This document shows, piece by piece, positions 54,275 to 63,966 of a stretch of 64,000 bases of DNA. This stretch comes from an uncultured Paraglaciecola sp. Lineage in GTDB: Bacteria; Pseudomonadota; Gammaproteobacteria; Enterobacterales; Alteromonadaceae. The stretch's first letter is position 1; the number at the start of each line of letters is the position of its first letter. Made by a program: the position numbers and the translations under genes. The stretch spans positions 1 through 64,000 of the forward strand of contig CANMKA010000014.1 in the NCBI GenBank assembly GCA_947498355.1, given 5' to 3'. The notes under the pieces are model-generated. The model saw only the letters and a list, made by a program, of their open reading frames with translations. It had not been told where the DNA came from and did no database searches.

Positions 54275-57200
54275 ATGATGAATAAGTTAAAAAGTAAAAG
54301 TCATTTTTCGAATAGGCTCGTACAAGCGAGCAGCGTACTGATAGCCAGTGCATTGAGTGCATGTGGTAGTGATGGCCCAGAGCCTTTCACTCCCGCCCCA
54401 ATAGCCATAGAGCAACCTGCAGCGACCACTGAGTCTTTCTCTATGCTTAGGCAAAATGGCACAATTTGGGTGAATGAAGAAGGGCAGAAAGTTTCGTTAA
54501 GAGGGATCAATCTAGGTAATTGGTTAGCCATGGAAATGTGGATGTTTGGTGGCGAAGAAGCCCTAGGCGCGGGCGTGATAGACCAATGTACCTTAGAGCA
54601 AACATTGACTGAACGTTTTGGAGAAGACGAAAAACAACGATTGTTAACCTTGCACCGAGATAGTTGGCTCACAGAGCAAGATTGGGATTTGATGCAAGAC
54701 GCTGGGTTTAACTTGATCCGCGTGCCATTTTTGTATGATTTACTCGAAAATGAGAGTCAACCTATGACCCTAAGAGATGATGCATGGCATTACTTAGATT
54801 GGGCCGTTGGCATGGCAAAGGCGCGTAATATGTATGTGGTTTTAGATTTACATGGCGCTGCTGGCCGACAAGGTGAAGAACAGCACTCTGGTTGCGCGGG
54901 ACAAAATATGTTGTGGGAGAGTGAAGAGTTTCAGGCGCGAACTGCTTGGTTATGGCAGCAAATAGCCACCAAATATAAAGATGAACCAGCGGTTGCTGGT
55001 TATGGTTTGCTCAACGAACCTTGGGGCACGGATTCTGAAACCTTGAAAGACCTAGTGGTCGACTTGTACCAAGCCGTGCGTGAGGTTGACCAAGAGCATA
55101 TTATCATTTTGCCGGGCCATAATGCAGATGGCATTTCTGCGTATGGTGATCCTATGGATGATGGAATGGAGAACGTTGCATTCGAAATGCATTTTTATCC
55201 AGGCTTGTTTGGTTGGGGTGAAATTGGTTACCAAGTTCATCGCGACTGGTTAACCTGCGGACAAACCGGTGATGCGGGTGTATGTAGCTGGGCAAAGCAA
55301 GCCAGAGATGTGTTTACCCCCATGTTAATTGGCGAAACACAAACTTGGACTGGATTAGGTGAATTAGGAGGGCCAATTACCCGAGCTAGCTTTGATAAAT
55401 ACAATGAGCTCAATTGGGCGGTAACGGGCTGGTCGTTAAAAACCGTATCTCCAGCGGGTGGTATTGGTAACGGAACTTGGGGATTACTGACCAATAATGG
55501 TGAGCAGCTCTTGGCCAAAGCAGATACATGGAGCTGTGACAACTGGGAGAGCACCTTTGCCGAAGCCTGTGCGGTTTCTGCGAAAAGTGTGGTGCCTTAT
55601 AACGGTGATGGCTCGCGCACTATGTACCTCGCGGTTAAAACTGGGTCGTTTAACGGTACAGATGTCACATACGATAACTTAGGGTTAATCCAAGACGCCA
55701 GCGGCGAAAATGTGTTAACCAATGGCGACTTTGGTTCGGGTCAAGGGTGGACAGAAGTGGCGGTCTGGCAAGATCCTAGAAACTACGACTTTGCTTATGC
55801 TGCGGGTGAATTTGCTGGTAGTGATACAGGCCTAGCTCTTAATGTGACTGCTGATGCCGGACATAACAGTGTGATTTATATGCCGGTACAGATTGAAGGA
55901 GGTCAGTCTTACACCCTATCGGGTAAGTTCAAAGATAATGGTAACTTGGGTAATGATATGTGGGCCGAAATATATCTGGTTCCAGAAGTGCCCGTTGAAG
56001 GTGTCGATGTGACGGGGCGTGTTTTACCCGAAATTGACGTTAATACCGATAGCGCCGAACAAATTGCGTCATTCTTTAGCACTTTTTCTACAATGGATTT
56101 CGTAATTAACCAAGATGTGATGCAGGCTTTAACGTCGGATCAGCCGGCAAATATTTTTGTTGATATCCCTGCTGAACCGAGCAATTTACAAATTAGTGTA
56201 TCTGAGACTCAAAACACCCTAGATTGGGATGCAGCTGCGGGTAATGTGGATGGCTACAAAGTGTTCCGTTCAACTGCCCCTCGCTCTGGATTTGAGGTGA
56301 TAGCTGAGACTACTCAAGTTAGCTTTATCGACACTGAGATACTGCCCAATACCACCTATTACTATTACGTTAGCGCGTTCAACGCCACTGACGAAAGCTA
56401 TGCAAGTAATATAGAGGCTAGCGGCGATACGTTTTATACCCTTCCGACCTTTATCGAAGCTGAAAATTACACGGCTGCACATCCAGGTGTTAATACTGAA
56501 GGCGCCCTCGATATAGGGGGAGGTTTTAATATTGGCAGTTTCGAGACCGACCGTTGGGTAGACTATGGCATTAATGTTGAAACGGCAGGTACATTTAACG
56601 CAGAGTTCAGGCTCGCCAGTTTGGTGGGTGACGTTAGATTTGATGTTATGGTAGGCGGCCAAGTGTTGACCACCATTACTGTGCCCAACACTGGTGGTTG
56701 GCAAGAATATGTGACTTTGTCGGTTAATCTAGATATGCCAGCGGGTCAATCAACTTTGCGACTTAATTCCTTAGATAATCAATGGAATTTAAACTGGATG
56801 CGTTTCACCGAAGGTGCAGGTCAGCCCACGCCTGACCCTACACCTGACCCAGCGCCACAGCCAGATCCGACTGGTGACCTTGATTTTGTAATTGCCTTGA
56901 GTACACCCGAGGGCGGCACCAATGCTAATGTCAGCCTGGTTGAAGATCCAGACAAAAATGCCCAAGTATTGAGCCTAGAAGTGTTAGCTAATGACGGAGT
57001 TGAGCAAGGCTATGCCGCAGTCAACCTAAATGAGTTGGACTTAACTGTCTTTGATAGTCTGCGCTTTGATATAAGAGACACCCAAGGCAGCAACACAACT
57101 TACGTGACTCTGGTAGATAACCAAGGCAATACTTGGTCTGCTTGGACAGAAGCAAGTAGCACTCAAGACCAATGGGTAAGCATTGCCTTTGACTACAGTG

Positions 57201-58606
57201 GTGCTACTGGCATAGATATGAGTAACATCAGCCAGATACGTTTTGCCCAGTGGAATGCTGGAACCTATTTATTCTCTGATATCACTTTAGTCCCTAGGCA
57301 GGCTATGCCAGCACCTTTACCCACAGGAGAATCGGATTTTATTTTGCCTATTCCATCCAGTCCGAGGGCAGGGACTAATGCTACTGTCACTCTGGTAGAG
57401 GACGCTGATAAAAACGCCCAAGTGTTGAGTTTAGCGGTATTGGCTAATGATGGTGTGGATCAGGGGTATGTCGTCTGGACATTTGATGCTACTGATTTCA
57501 CTCTGTTTGCTAATCTAACTGTGCAGGTTAGAGACACCCAAGGCAATAACACAGCCTATGTCACACTAGTTGATAGCAATGGTGCGAGTTGGTCGGTGTG
57601 GACCAATGACAGCACTAGCATGGACCAATGGGTGACCTTAAATGTCGATTATCAAGGTGCTGCTGGCCTAGATTTAACCAATATTGTCGAAGTCAGGTTT
57701 GCTATGTGGAATGCGGGTACTTACTTGTTTGATAATGTGACGTTAGTTGCCAATCAGAGCACTTCACTACCTGTAAGCTTACCAACTATGCCTACAGGTG
57801 GGAGTAATGCCCAAGTCTCTTTGGTTAACGATACAGATAAAGCCGCTGAGGTGCTGCATTTTGAAGTTTTAGCTAACGACAACATTGATCAGGGCTATGC
57901 TGCCGTATCATTGGAGCCAATAGACTTGAGTGCTTATCAAAGTTTGAATTTCGATATGCGCGATACCCAAGGCAGTAACACGGTTTATATCACCCTAGTT
58001 GACAATACAGGGGCGACTTGGTCCGCTTGGACTGAAGACAGCACACGCTTAAATGAATGGGTAAGCTTATCTTTTAGCTATGCCGCTGCTAACGGTGTTG
58101 ACCTGACCAGTATAGTCGAATTGCGCTTCGCTCAATGGAATGCCGGTGTGTACTTACTAGCAGATATTAGTCTCATTGCAGCTGAGCAGACCAATATGAG
58201 CATTGCTCTTCCGTCAATGGTGGAAGGCGGAACGAATGCAAACGTAGGGTTGGTCCAAGATGAAATCAAAAACGCCAATGTACTGAGTTTGGAGGTCTTA
58301 GCCAATGACGGAGTTGATCAAGGCTATGTAGCATTGCCGATTACTGATCCAGACTTTAGTAGCACGCAATCTATCCGTTTTGATATACGTGATACTCAAG
58401 GTAATAATACGGTTTATATTACCCTAGTTGATAATACGGGGGCGACTTGGTCTGCTTGGACTCAAGATGGAGCAACTATGGATCAATGGGTTACCTTGAC
58501 CTTGGATTATGGAGCTGCTTCTGGGGTCGATTTAAGCAATATAGTTGAAGTGCGTTTCGCCCAGTGGAACGCTGGTGTGTACTTTATTGCAGATATTCAA
58601 CGCTAG
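54275..58606 (+). CDS. multidomain GH5-family glucanase lipoprotein with four tandem repeats
   Basis: A 1443-residue secreted enzyme from the ATG at 54275. A lipobox is at C30 (ASALSAC). The GH5 catalytic domain is about 55-425: VSLRGINLGNWLAMEMWMFG, acid/base E248 in GLLNEPWG, nucleophile E354 in LIGETQTW, resembling exo-beta-1,3-glucanase-type GH5. A jelly-roll part (about 460-600), a fibronectin type III domain (about 633-718), a CBM6-like domain (about 725-847; FIEAENYTAAHPGVNTEG, NWMRFTEG) and a Pro/Asp/Thr linker follow. From 869 to the end, four ~140-residue repeats (starts about 869, 1020, 1164 and 1306) share FDIRDTQG, VTLVDN, WSAWT and RFAQWNAG; I take them as a possibly undescribed binding module. 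It ends the operon at a terminator. Confidence 0.85.
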   Translation: MMNKLKSKSHFSNRLVQASSVLIASALSACGSDGPEPFTPAPIAIEQPAATTESFSMLRQNGTIWVNEEGQKVSLRGINLGNWLAMEMWMFGGEEALGAGVIDQCTLEQTLTERFGEDEKQRLLTLHRDSWLTEQDWDLMQDAGFNLIRVPFLYDLLENESQPMTLRDDAWHYLDWAVGMAKARNMYVVLDLHGAAGRQGEEQHSGCAGQNMLWESEEFQARTAWLWQQIATKYKDEPAVAGYGLLNEPWGTDSETLKDLVVDLYQAVREVDQEHIIILPGHNADGISAYGDPMDDGMENVAFEMHFYPGLFGWGEIGYQVHRDWLTCGQTGDAGVCSWAKQARDVFTPMLIGETQTWTGLGELGGPITRASFDKYNELNWAVTGWSLKTVSPAGGIGNGTWGLLTNNGEQLLAKADTWSCDNWESTFAEACAVSAKSVVPYNGDGSRTMYLAVKTGSFNGTDVTYDNLGLIQDASGENVLTNGDFGSGQGWTEVAVWQDPRNYDFAYAAGEFAGSDTGLALNVTADAGHNSVIYMPVQIEGGQSYTLSGKFKDNGNLGNDMWAEIYLVPEVPVEGVDVTGRVLPEIDVNTDSAEQIASFFSTFSTMDFVINQDVMQALTSDQPANIFVDIPAEPSNLQISVSETQNTLDWDAAAGNVDGYKVFRSTAPRSGFEVIAETTQVSFIDTEILPNTTYYYYVSAFNATDESYASNIEASGDTFYTLPTFIEAENYTAAHPGVNTEGALDIGGGFNIGSFETDRWVDYGINVETAGTFNAEFRLASLVGDVRFDVMVGGQVLTTITVPNTGGWQEYVTLSVNLDMPAGQSTLRLNSLDNQWNLNWMRFTEGAGQPTPDPTPDPAPQPDPTGDLDFVIALSTPEGGTNANVSLVEDPDKNAQVLSLEVLANDGVEQGYAAVNLNELDLTVFDSLRFDIRDTQGSNTTYVTLVDNQGNTWSAWTEASSTQDQWVSIAFDYSGATGIDMSNISQIRFAQWNAGTYLFSDITLVPRQAMPAPLPTGESDFILPIPSSPRAGTNATVTLVEDADKNAQVLSLAVLANDGVDQGYVVWTFDATDFTLFANLTVQVRDTQGNNTAYVTLVDSNGASWSVWTNDSTSMDQWVTLNVDYQGAAGLDLTNIVEVRFAMWNAGTYLFDNVTLVANQSTSLPVSLPTMPTGGSNAQVSLVNDTDKAAEVLHFEVLANDNIDQGYAAVSLEPIDLSAYQSLNFDMRDTQGSNTVYITLVDNTGATWSAWTEDSTRLNEWVSLSFSYAAANGVDLTSIVELRFAQWNAGVYLLADISLIAAEQTNMSIALPSMVEGGTNANVGLVQDEIKNANVLSLEVLANDGVDQGYVALPITDPDFSSTQSIRFDIRDTQGNNTVYITLVDNTGATWSAWTQDGATMDQWVTLTLDYGAASGVDLSNIVEVRFAQWNAGVYFIADIQR

Positions 58607-58653
58607 TCGTTTAAAGATTACAGACAGCTTTGTAACCTAATTATGGATTAAGG

Positions 58654-58681
58654 CCTACCAGTTAATTTGGTAGGTCTTTTT
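58654..58681 (+). terminator. Rho-independent terminator of the glucan operon
   Basis: CCTACCA and TGGTAGG form the stem around a seven-base loop, followed by a TCTTTTTT tract. It lies between convergent genes. Confidence 0.88.
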
Positions 58682-58686
58682 TCAGT

Positions 58687-59688
58687 TTACAAAGCCAGCC
58701 TTTGGCCTTGTTTGGCTAATATGATTTGCAGGTTAAGGTGGTTGCCCTGTTGCAGTTGTTGCAAGACTTTTGCCCTTGGGTCTTCTTCAGCTTTTAAGCT
58801 GTACTTGATGTGACTGATGATGATTTTACTTTGTTCTAGCTGGCTTTTGTCGTCTAGCATCCCATGAAAAACAGCTAGTTCTTGTAATAGCCATTTGGGA
58901 GTTAAATGACCAAACAGCAGGTTGTCGGGTCTGTCATTATCAAAGGATACTTCGAGCACCATGGCTCTGAGGGTTTTGCTGGTGAGTTGTTGGCTAAGAT
59001 AGCGCCATACCTTGGCCAGTTTGCCTTGTTTTTCCACTGCGTCTGGGCCTGTATCACCAAAGTACACAAATACGTCCTGTTTGTTTTCGATAATAAATAC
59101 CGTGGATTCAAGTGGATGACTCAGGCTAAAAGGCGTGACCTTGAGGTCGGTGCCTTGTATTTCGATGGTTTGCTGTGGTTTAAGGTCAATTAACGAATAT
59201 TGATTGAGTCTTGGGGCCTTTCCTCTGTCGGTAAAATTTGCCCATGCCTGCCAGTTAAAGTAGGTATCGACTAAGGTTTGATTGACCGATGGCAAAGCAT
59301 AAATCGGTTTCTTGCTGTCTTGTGGCGACGATATGAGCATACCGGCTACATGGTCTAGGTGTCCGTGACTAATCAAATACGCTTTAATATGGTGGCGTAA
59401 AATGATGCCATTAGTTTGCCAAGCTGGGTCCTTGTGTAAGGGCAGGTTATCAAAAGCCTTATATTGCAGTGCCACGTTAATGCCGTTAACTAAGGTACCT
59501 GTATCAAGTGCGATATAGTGAGGGTTAGAACTAGCCCGAAGCAAAAAGGCGCTTAGGTTTCCGTCTTGAATACCCCCACTGTCTCCTAGGGTGATCAGCT
59601 CGAAGGCGGGCTTTAAATCGGCAGTGGCCTTAGCACTAAACGCCAGTAACGTCAGGCAAATTGCAATCCATTTAGGGCTTTTCATCAT
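58687..59688 (-). CDS. cpdP: periplasmic 3',5'-cyclic-nucleotide phosphodiesterase, class II
   Basis: A 333-residue exported enzyme: signal peptide (IAICLTLLAFSAKATA), then the class II phosphodiesterase pattern, FELITLGDSGGIQDGNLSAF and the metal motif SHGHLDHVAG at residues 107-116. It hydrolyses cAMP outside the cytoplasm, as CpdP does in Aliivibrio fischeri. The start overlaps the hemY stop by 17 bases, so it is the last gene of the hem operon; I do not know this coupling from elsewhere. Confidence 0.88.
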   Translation of the reverse strand: MMKSPKWIAICLTLLAFSAKATADLKPAFELITLGDSGGIQDGNLSAFLLRASSNPHYIALDTGTLVNGINVALQYKAFDNLPLHKDPAWQTNGIILRHHIKAYLISHGHLDHVAGMLISSPQDSKKPIYALPSVNQTLVDTYFNWQAWANFTDRGKAPRLNQYSLIDLKPQQTIEIQGTDLKVTPFSLSHPLESTVFIIENKQDVFVYFGDTGPDAVEKQGKLAKVWRYLSQQLTSKTLRAMVLEVSFDNDRPDNLLFGHLTPKWLLQELAVFHGMLDDKSQLEQSKIIISHIKYSLKAEEDPRAKVLQQLQQGNHLNLQIILAKQGQRLAL

Positions 59689-60841
59689 GGGCTAAGCTCT
59701 GTTTATAAAATTGTAAGGCCAAGCCTTGTTGATTTAGGGCTTCTTTGATGTCGGCCATGAGCCTTAAGTCGGCTTGTCGATTTTCTAGCTTAATGGCTTT
59801 TGCTAGGGCTTTTTCTGCTAGCACTAGGTCATTCGAGTTGAAAGCGAGGTGAGCAAGAGCCGAGAGTAAGTCTACGTTGTTCTCATCTTGCTTAATCCAG
59901 CTTTCTAAGCACTTAATGGATGGCGTCGGATTAGGTAAAACGATTTGTTTGAATAGGGGCACTAATTCTTTTACTGGCCCAGATTTTTGTTGTTCTACTA
60001 AGACCAGCTCAGCGTCGCTATACATGTGTTGGTCGAGCAATTGTTGAACGTAAGCCCCTTGCTGGGCAGGATCTTTGCGGGTGGCTCTAGGCTGAGCTAA
60101 CCAGTTGAGTTTTAACTCGCTGGCCCCTTGTTTACTAGCGATTTCAGCAAAGCTCCCTTTTGAGGCTTGAAGCATTAAGGTCGAATAGTCGTCGCCCAGT
60201 GCCTTTTTCCAACCCTTTAGTTTGTCTTTTAGGGTGTCCCACTGCTTAGCTTGAACTAACGCTTGAGCCCAGATTTTAATAACATTGGCTTGTTGTTTTT
60301 GCTTGTCAGACAAAGCCTGAATACGAGTTAATGCTTGCTCAGCGTCTTGATGCTGCAAATCATGTCTGACTAGGCACAGAGTCGCTGCCAATTTACTTGA
60401 TTTGTGACCTAGAGCTTTTTGCCAATACGATACCGCTTTATTTGGTTGGCCTAACTGAGTTTCGGCTTCGCCTTGGGCCAGCAGATTGATGCCGTCAAAG
60501 TCTATAGCTTCTACCTTGCTAAGTTGACTTTGTGCCTCTGGGTAATTGCTTTCGGCTAGGGCAATTAGGCCTTGGTGAAATGCTTTTTTATGCTTGCGTG
60601 AGCCCCAGTTTCCAAGCCAGTTACGCGAGCCGGATGTAACTTTTAATGAAACATTAACCAGCCAGTTGATCAGCAAAAAGCCAACGAAAATAAAGATCAG
60701 TGAAATGGCCAGCGAAAATACGTTCATTTCGATCACCCAACCACTGAATTCAACAAACACGTAGCCTCTGTCGTCAAACACCATGGCCCCAACGGTTAGG
60801 CCAATGAGCAGCAACAATAGCACTAACAAGATTTTAGTCAT
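59672..60841 (-). CDS. hemY: HemY, TPR-containing haem-operon protein
   Basis: A 389-residue inner-membrane protein with two N-terminal spans (ILLVLLLLLIGLTVGAMVF, VFSLAISLIFIFVGFLLINW) and a cytosolic TPR-like array (for example LIALAESNYPEAQSQLSKVE, LGQPNKAVSYWQKALGHKSS). This is the E. coli-type HemY of unknown exact role, not the oxygen-dependent protoporphyrinogen oxidase of the same name. It overlaps hemX by eight bases and the phosphodiesterase gene by 17. Confidence 0.92.
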   Translation of the reverse strand: MTKILLVLLLLLIGLTVGAMVFDDRGYVFVEFSGWVIEMNVFSLAISLIFIFVGFLLINWLVNVSLKVTSGSRNWLGNWGSRKHKKAFHQGLIALAESNYPEAQSQLSKVEAIDFDGINLLAQGEAETQLGQPNKAVSYWQKALGHKSSKLAATLCLVRHDLQHQDAEQALTRIQALSDKQKQQANVIKIWAQALVQAKQWDTLKDKLKGWKKALGDDYSTLMLQASKGSFAEIASKQGASELKLNWLAQPRATRKDPAQQGAYVQQLLDQHMYSDAELVLVEQQKSGPVKELVPLFKQIVLPNPTPSIKCLESWIKQDENNVDLLSALAHLAFNSNDLVLAEKALAKAIKLENRQADLRLMADIKEALNQQGLALQFYKQSLAHDEKP

Positions 60842-62162
60842 TAATGGCTTCCTCTTGGCTAAAGCGCTGATTGATACGGGTATCTAAGGCATCTTCGAGC
60901 AAAGGCGCGGCAAAAAGCTGGCTGGGATAAGTTTGGCTAATATTTGTGCTAATCAGTTCACGAATGTCTGCCGAAAATTGCAAGGTGCTAGGATGCTCTC
61001 CTTCAAAGTGTTCGGCTAAATGCTGTTGAGCAAGGGCCAAGGCTTGTTTAAACAAAGGCTGATTTTGTTTTAAAGCTGCTACTTGAGCTTGAAGTAACGA
61101 AAAGCTTAACTGCTCCCTCGCTAACCACTGCTCTTGAGCCGACATAAAAGGTTTAATGTCGGCGGTTTTACGTTTTACGCTAAAGAAGTTTTCGGTAACT
61201 TGCTGCCAGTTACGAGCAAGGTTAGCTTGCCATGTATTCTCGTCTGGCGAAGGTGCAGCAGATAATGAGCTTTCGGGTTTTTTAAAAAAAGCTAACGGCA
61301 ATTGTTCGACTTGGCCAAGCATAGCGCCTAGGCGCAGGGCGATAGCATCTGTAGAAACCGAGTTCACTTGTTGCAGGCTTTGTATGTCGTTGGCCAAAGT
61401 TTCACGAATAGGTAATAGGCTAGGATCATCCAATTCTTGCAAGCGCTGGTCGGCGGCAAATAACATTTCGCGAGCGGTAGACAGGTCTTTTTCTAGCCAG
61501 AGTTTTCTACCGGCCATTCTAACTAAATAATCGGCTTCGGCCAGCAACCAGTCAGACGGTCGACGGCCAGACACATCGGCTAAGTTTTGCTGATTGACTT
61601 TGACTTGCTCGTGGGTCGCTTGTAATTCACTGATTAGGCTTTGAATGCTTGTTTCAAGGGCCGCAGATTGCTGTTCAATTTGACCTTTAAATTGCGAGGT
61701 CTGATTTAAACTAGAAGCGATAGCACTTTGCTGCTGAGCCACTTTGGTTTGTTGTTGGCTCAATTGATTATTTTGCTGGGCGAGCTGATCTTGCCACTGC
61801 ATCCAAAACCAATAGGCAGCGCCAAGTGCGGCTAAAATCAGTAAAAAGTTAAATAAACTGAGTATCCATAAACCGGTGTTTTTAGCCGATTTAGTTTGAG
61901 TATTGCTGGTACTAGTGGGGGTTTTAGGGCGCTGCTTGCTGCTCTTTGACTCAGTCTTGGCGCTCGTGTTGGAACTGCTTTTTGGTGGGCTGTTTTGAGC
62001 ATCCGACTGAGGGTTAACGTATGCTGTAGAGTCAACCTTAGCCGGGATGTTTGGGCTCGCTTTAGCGTCCGACTTATTGGCTGATTGTTTGTCAGCTTGG
62101 GCTTTTAGGTCAGCTAATTTTTGTTCATCGGCTGGGGTTAGTTTGTCTTGCTTATCTGACAT
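60834..62162 (-). CDS. hemX: HemX, haem-operon membrane protein
   Basis: A 442-residue protein. Residues 1-95 are a Lys/Ser/Asp-rich cytosolic region, a single span lies at about 97-118 (LWILSLFNFLLILAALGAAY), followed by a Gln-rich coiled coil (about 125-185) and an alpha-helical periplasmic domain (RRPSDWLLAEADYLVRMAGR). HemX is conserved in hem operons of gammaproteobacteria but its biochemical role is not settled. It lies 24 bases after hemD. Confidence 0.9.
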   Translation of the reverse strand: MSDKQDKLTPADEQKLADLKAQADKQSANKSDAKASPNIPAKVDSTAYVNPQSDAQNSPPKSSSNTSAKTESKSSKQRPKTPTSTSNTQTKSAKNTGLWILSLFNFLLILAALGAAYWFWMQWQDQLAQQNNQLSQQQTKVAQQQSAIASSLNQTSQFKGQIEQQSAALETSIQSLISELQATHEQVKVNQQNLADVSGRRPSDWLLAEADYLVRMAGRKLWLEKDLSTAREMLFAADQRLQELDDPSLLPIRETLANDIQSLQQVNSVSTDAIALRLGAMLGQVEQLPLAFFKKPESSLSAAPSPDENTWQANLARNWQQVTENFFSVKRKTADIKPFMSAQEQWLAREQLSFSLLQAQVAALKQNQPLFKQALALAQQHLAEHFEGEHPSTLQFSADIRELISTNISQTYPSQLFAAPLLEDALDTRINQRFSQEEAIND

Positions 62163-62185
62163 TTAACGCTCCGAAAAATGTGCGC

Positions 62186-62908
62186 TTACAATACCTGTTT
62201 TGCGCTTTGAATAAGGGCCTGATCACTGGCATCTCGGCTTTGGGTAATTTGAGTGACACCTAGTTTAGCTGCAATGTCAGCTGTGCGTTGGCTCACTACA
62301 ATCCAGTGTAGCGAAGTTAGCCATTGGGGTTCAAAATAATCGAACGCTGCTAAGATTACTTCGCCGCTAGTGGCAATAATGCATTGAATTTGCTCGGCTT
62401 GCCAGTCTTGTGTTGAACGGGGAGTAAAAACACGCTGGCGTTTGTATACTTCCCATTCGGTAACCTTTGCACCGCGCTCAACTAAAGTGTCGTGTAAAAG
62501 TTCTCTCCCGCCAAATCCTTTCATTATGATAATCGGTTGCTGATTGACTTTAGCAAACTCTGGCAATGCTAAAAGCCCTTCGGTTCTGGGGGTATGGGGA
62601 ACGATAGTCGGAATATTTGCCGCTTCTAATATGGCGGCGGTACTTTTTCCTACAGCAAAAAATTGGACATTGGCAGGCCACAAAGACTTTAATTGAGCGG
62701 CTTGTGTTGCGGCAACGGTACTGGTTACCAGTATTTTATAATCTTGGTCGCGAGCTAGGTCGGCTATTTTATTGGGTAAGCTAGCTATGGCAGGTTCGTC
62801 GAGTACAGTATCAATTAGTCCACAAGCCACAGTGGCAACCCCTGCGTTATTAAACGCTTGTGCGCTAGCTTGGCACTTAGCTTGTGGTCTGAGTAATAAG
62901 GTAAGCAA
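62186..62908 (-). CDS. hemD: HemD, uroporphyrinogen-III synthase
   Basis: A 240-residue two-domain enzyme that inverts ring D and closes hydroxymethylbilane to uroporphyrinogen III. Conserved stretches are LLLRPQAKCQASAQAFNNAG, FFAVGKSTAAILEAANIPTI, IIIMKGFGGRELLHDTLVER and IIATSGEVILAAFDYF. HemD proteins are weakly conserved, but position directly after hemC (five bases) makes the assignment firm. Confidence 0.95.
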   Translation of the reverse strand: MLTLLLRPQAKCQASAQAFNNAGVATVACGLIDTVLDEPAIASLPNKIADLARDQDYKILVTSTVAATQAAQLKSLWPANVQFFAVGKSTAAILEAANIPTIVPHTPRTEGLLALPEFAKVNQQPIIIMKGFGGRELLHDTLVERGAKVTEWEVYKRQRVFTPRSTQDWQAEQIQCIIATSGEVILAAFDYFEPQWLTSLHWIVVSQRTADIAAKLGVTQITQSRDASDQALIQSAKQVL

Positions 62909-62913
62909 AGTAT

Positions 62914-63843
62914 TTAGTCTTGATACAAGGCTGCCAGAATCTCTCCAGCTCCTTGGGCTAATAACTGTTCGGCAATGCGTTCACCTAATTGCTCAGCTTC
63001 GGCTAATGGGGCACTATCATGGGCCTTAAGTAACTGCTTACCATCTATTGAACCGACTAAACCTGTTAGTGTTAGGGTATCGCCATCTATGGTGGCAAAG
63101 CTACCAATAGGCACTTGGCAGCCACCATTGAGCTTGGCATTCATGGCGCGCTCGGCTCGCACCCGTGTTGCTGTTTCTGTGTGGTTTAAAGGGGCTAGCA
63201 ATGCAATAAGTTGGTGATCGTCATTCCGACATTCTATGCCAACAGCACCTTGACCCACAGCAGGTAAAGACTCAGTAGCTGATAGTTCGCAGCGAATACG
63301 AGACTGCATATTTAGTCGAATAAGGCCAGCCGCAGCTAAAATAATGGCGTCGTATTCACCGCCATCAAGTTTGGCTAGGCGAGTATTTACATTGCCGCGT
63401 AAGTCTTTAATGACAAGGTCAGGCCTGATTTTACGCAATTGAGATTGTCGCCTAAGGCTAGACGTACCCACAATTGAGCCTAAAGGAAGTGCATGTAAAT
63501 TTTCGTATTGGTTAGATACAAATGCATCGAACGGATTCTCTCGTTCACATATTGCGTGTAAGCCAAAACCTTCCGGGAAGGCAACAGGTACGTCTTTCAT
63601 CGAGTGCACCGCGATATCGGCACGACCTTCGCTCATGGCTATTTCTAACTCTTTTATGAATAATCCCTTGCCACCAATTTTAGCTAAGGGGGTATCTAAA
63701 ATTTTGTCCCCTTGGGTACTCATAGGTACTAGTTCAACTGAGATATCGGAATGTGCATGTAAAAGGGCGGCTTTAACGTATTCAGCTTGCCAGAGTGCCA
63801 AAGCGCTTTTACGCGTGGCGATTCGAATAGTGCGTGTAGACAT
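62914..63843 (-). CDS. hemC: HemC, porphobilinogen deaminase (hydroxymethylbilane synthase)
   Basis: A 309-residue enzyme that joins four porphobilinogen units. The dipyrromethane cofactor cysteine is C242 in [11 protein letters not shown], as in E. coli; the active-site region [20 protein letters not shown] and [19 protein letters not shown] are intact. I choose the ATG at 63843; a TTG one codon upstream is possible. It heads the hemC-hemD-hemX-hemY operon. Confidence 0.98.
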   Translation of the reverse strand: MSTRTIRIATRKSALALWQAEYVKAALLHAHSDISVELVPMSTQGDKILDTPLAKIGGKGLFIKELEIAMSEGRADIAVHSMKDVPVAFPEGFGLHAICERENPFDAFVSNQYENLHALPLGSIVGTSSLRRQSQLRKIRPDLVIKDLRGNVNTRLAKLDGGEYDAIILAAAGLIRLNMQSRIRCELSATESLPAVGQGAVGIECRNDDHQLIALLAPLNHTETATRVRAERAMNAKLNGGCQVPIGSFATIDGDTLTLTGLVGSIDGKQLLKAHDSAPLAEAEQLGERIAEQLLAQGAGEILAALYQD

Positions 63844-63913
63844 CAAAATTCCAAACTACGAATAATCGAGTAAATAATGATGGGGATTTTATCAGAAAGG
63901 AACGAATAAAAAT

Positions 63914-63943
63914 AAAAAACGCAGCCTAGCTGCGTTTTTTATT
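63914..63943 (-). terminator. Rho-independent terminator of the gene at the right edge
   Basis: AAAAACGCAGC-CTA-GCTGCGTTTTT with T and A runs on both sides. It lies between the hemC promoter region and a minus-strand gene end at 63967. Confidence 0.75.
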
Positions 63944-63966
63944 TTGCGAGTAGTCTAGAGTAAGCC

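Noticed and set aside
59672..60841. HemY as protoporphyrinogen oxidase
   Set aside because: The sequence is the membrane-TPR protein named HemY in E. coli, without an FAD-binding motif.
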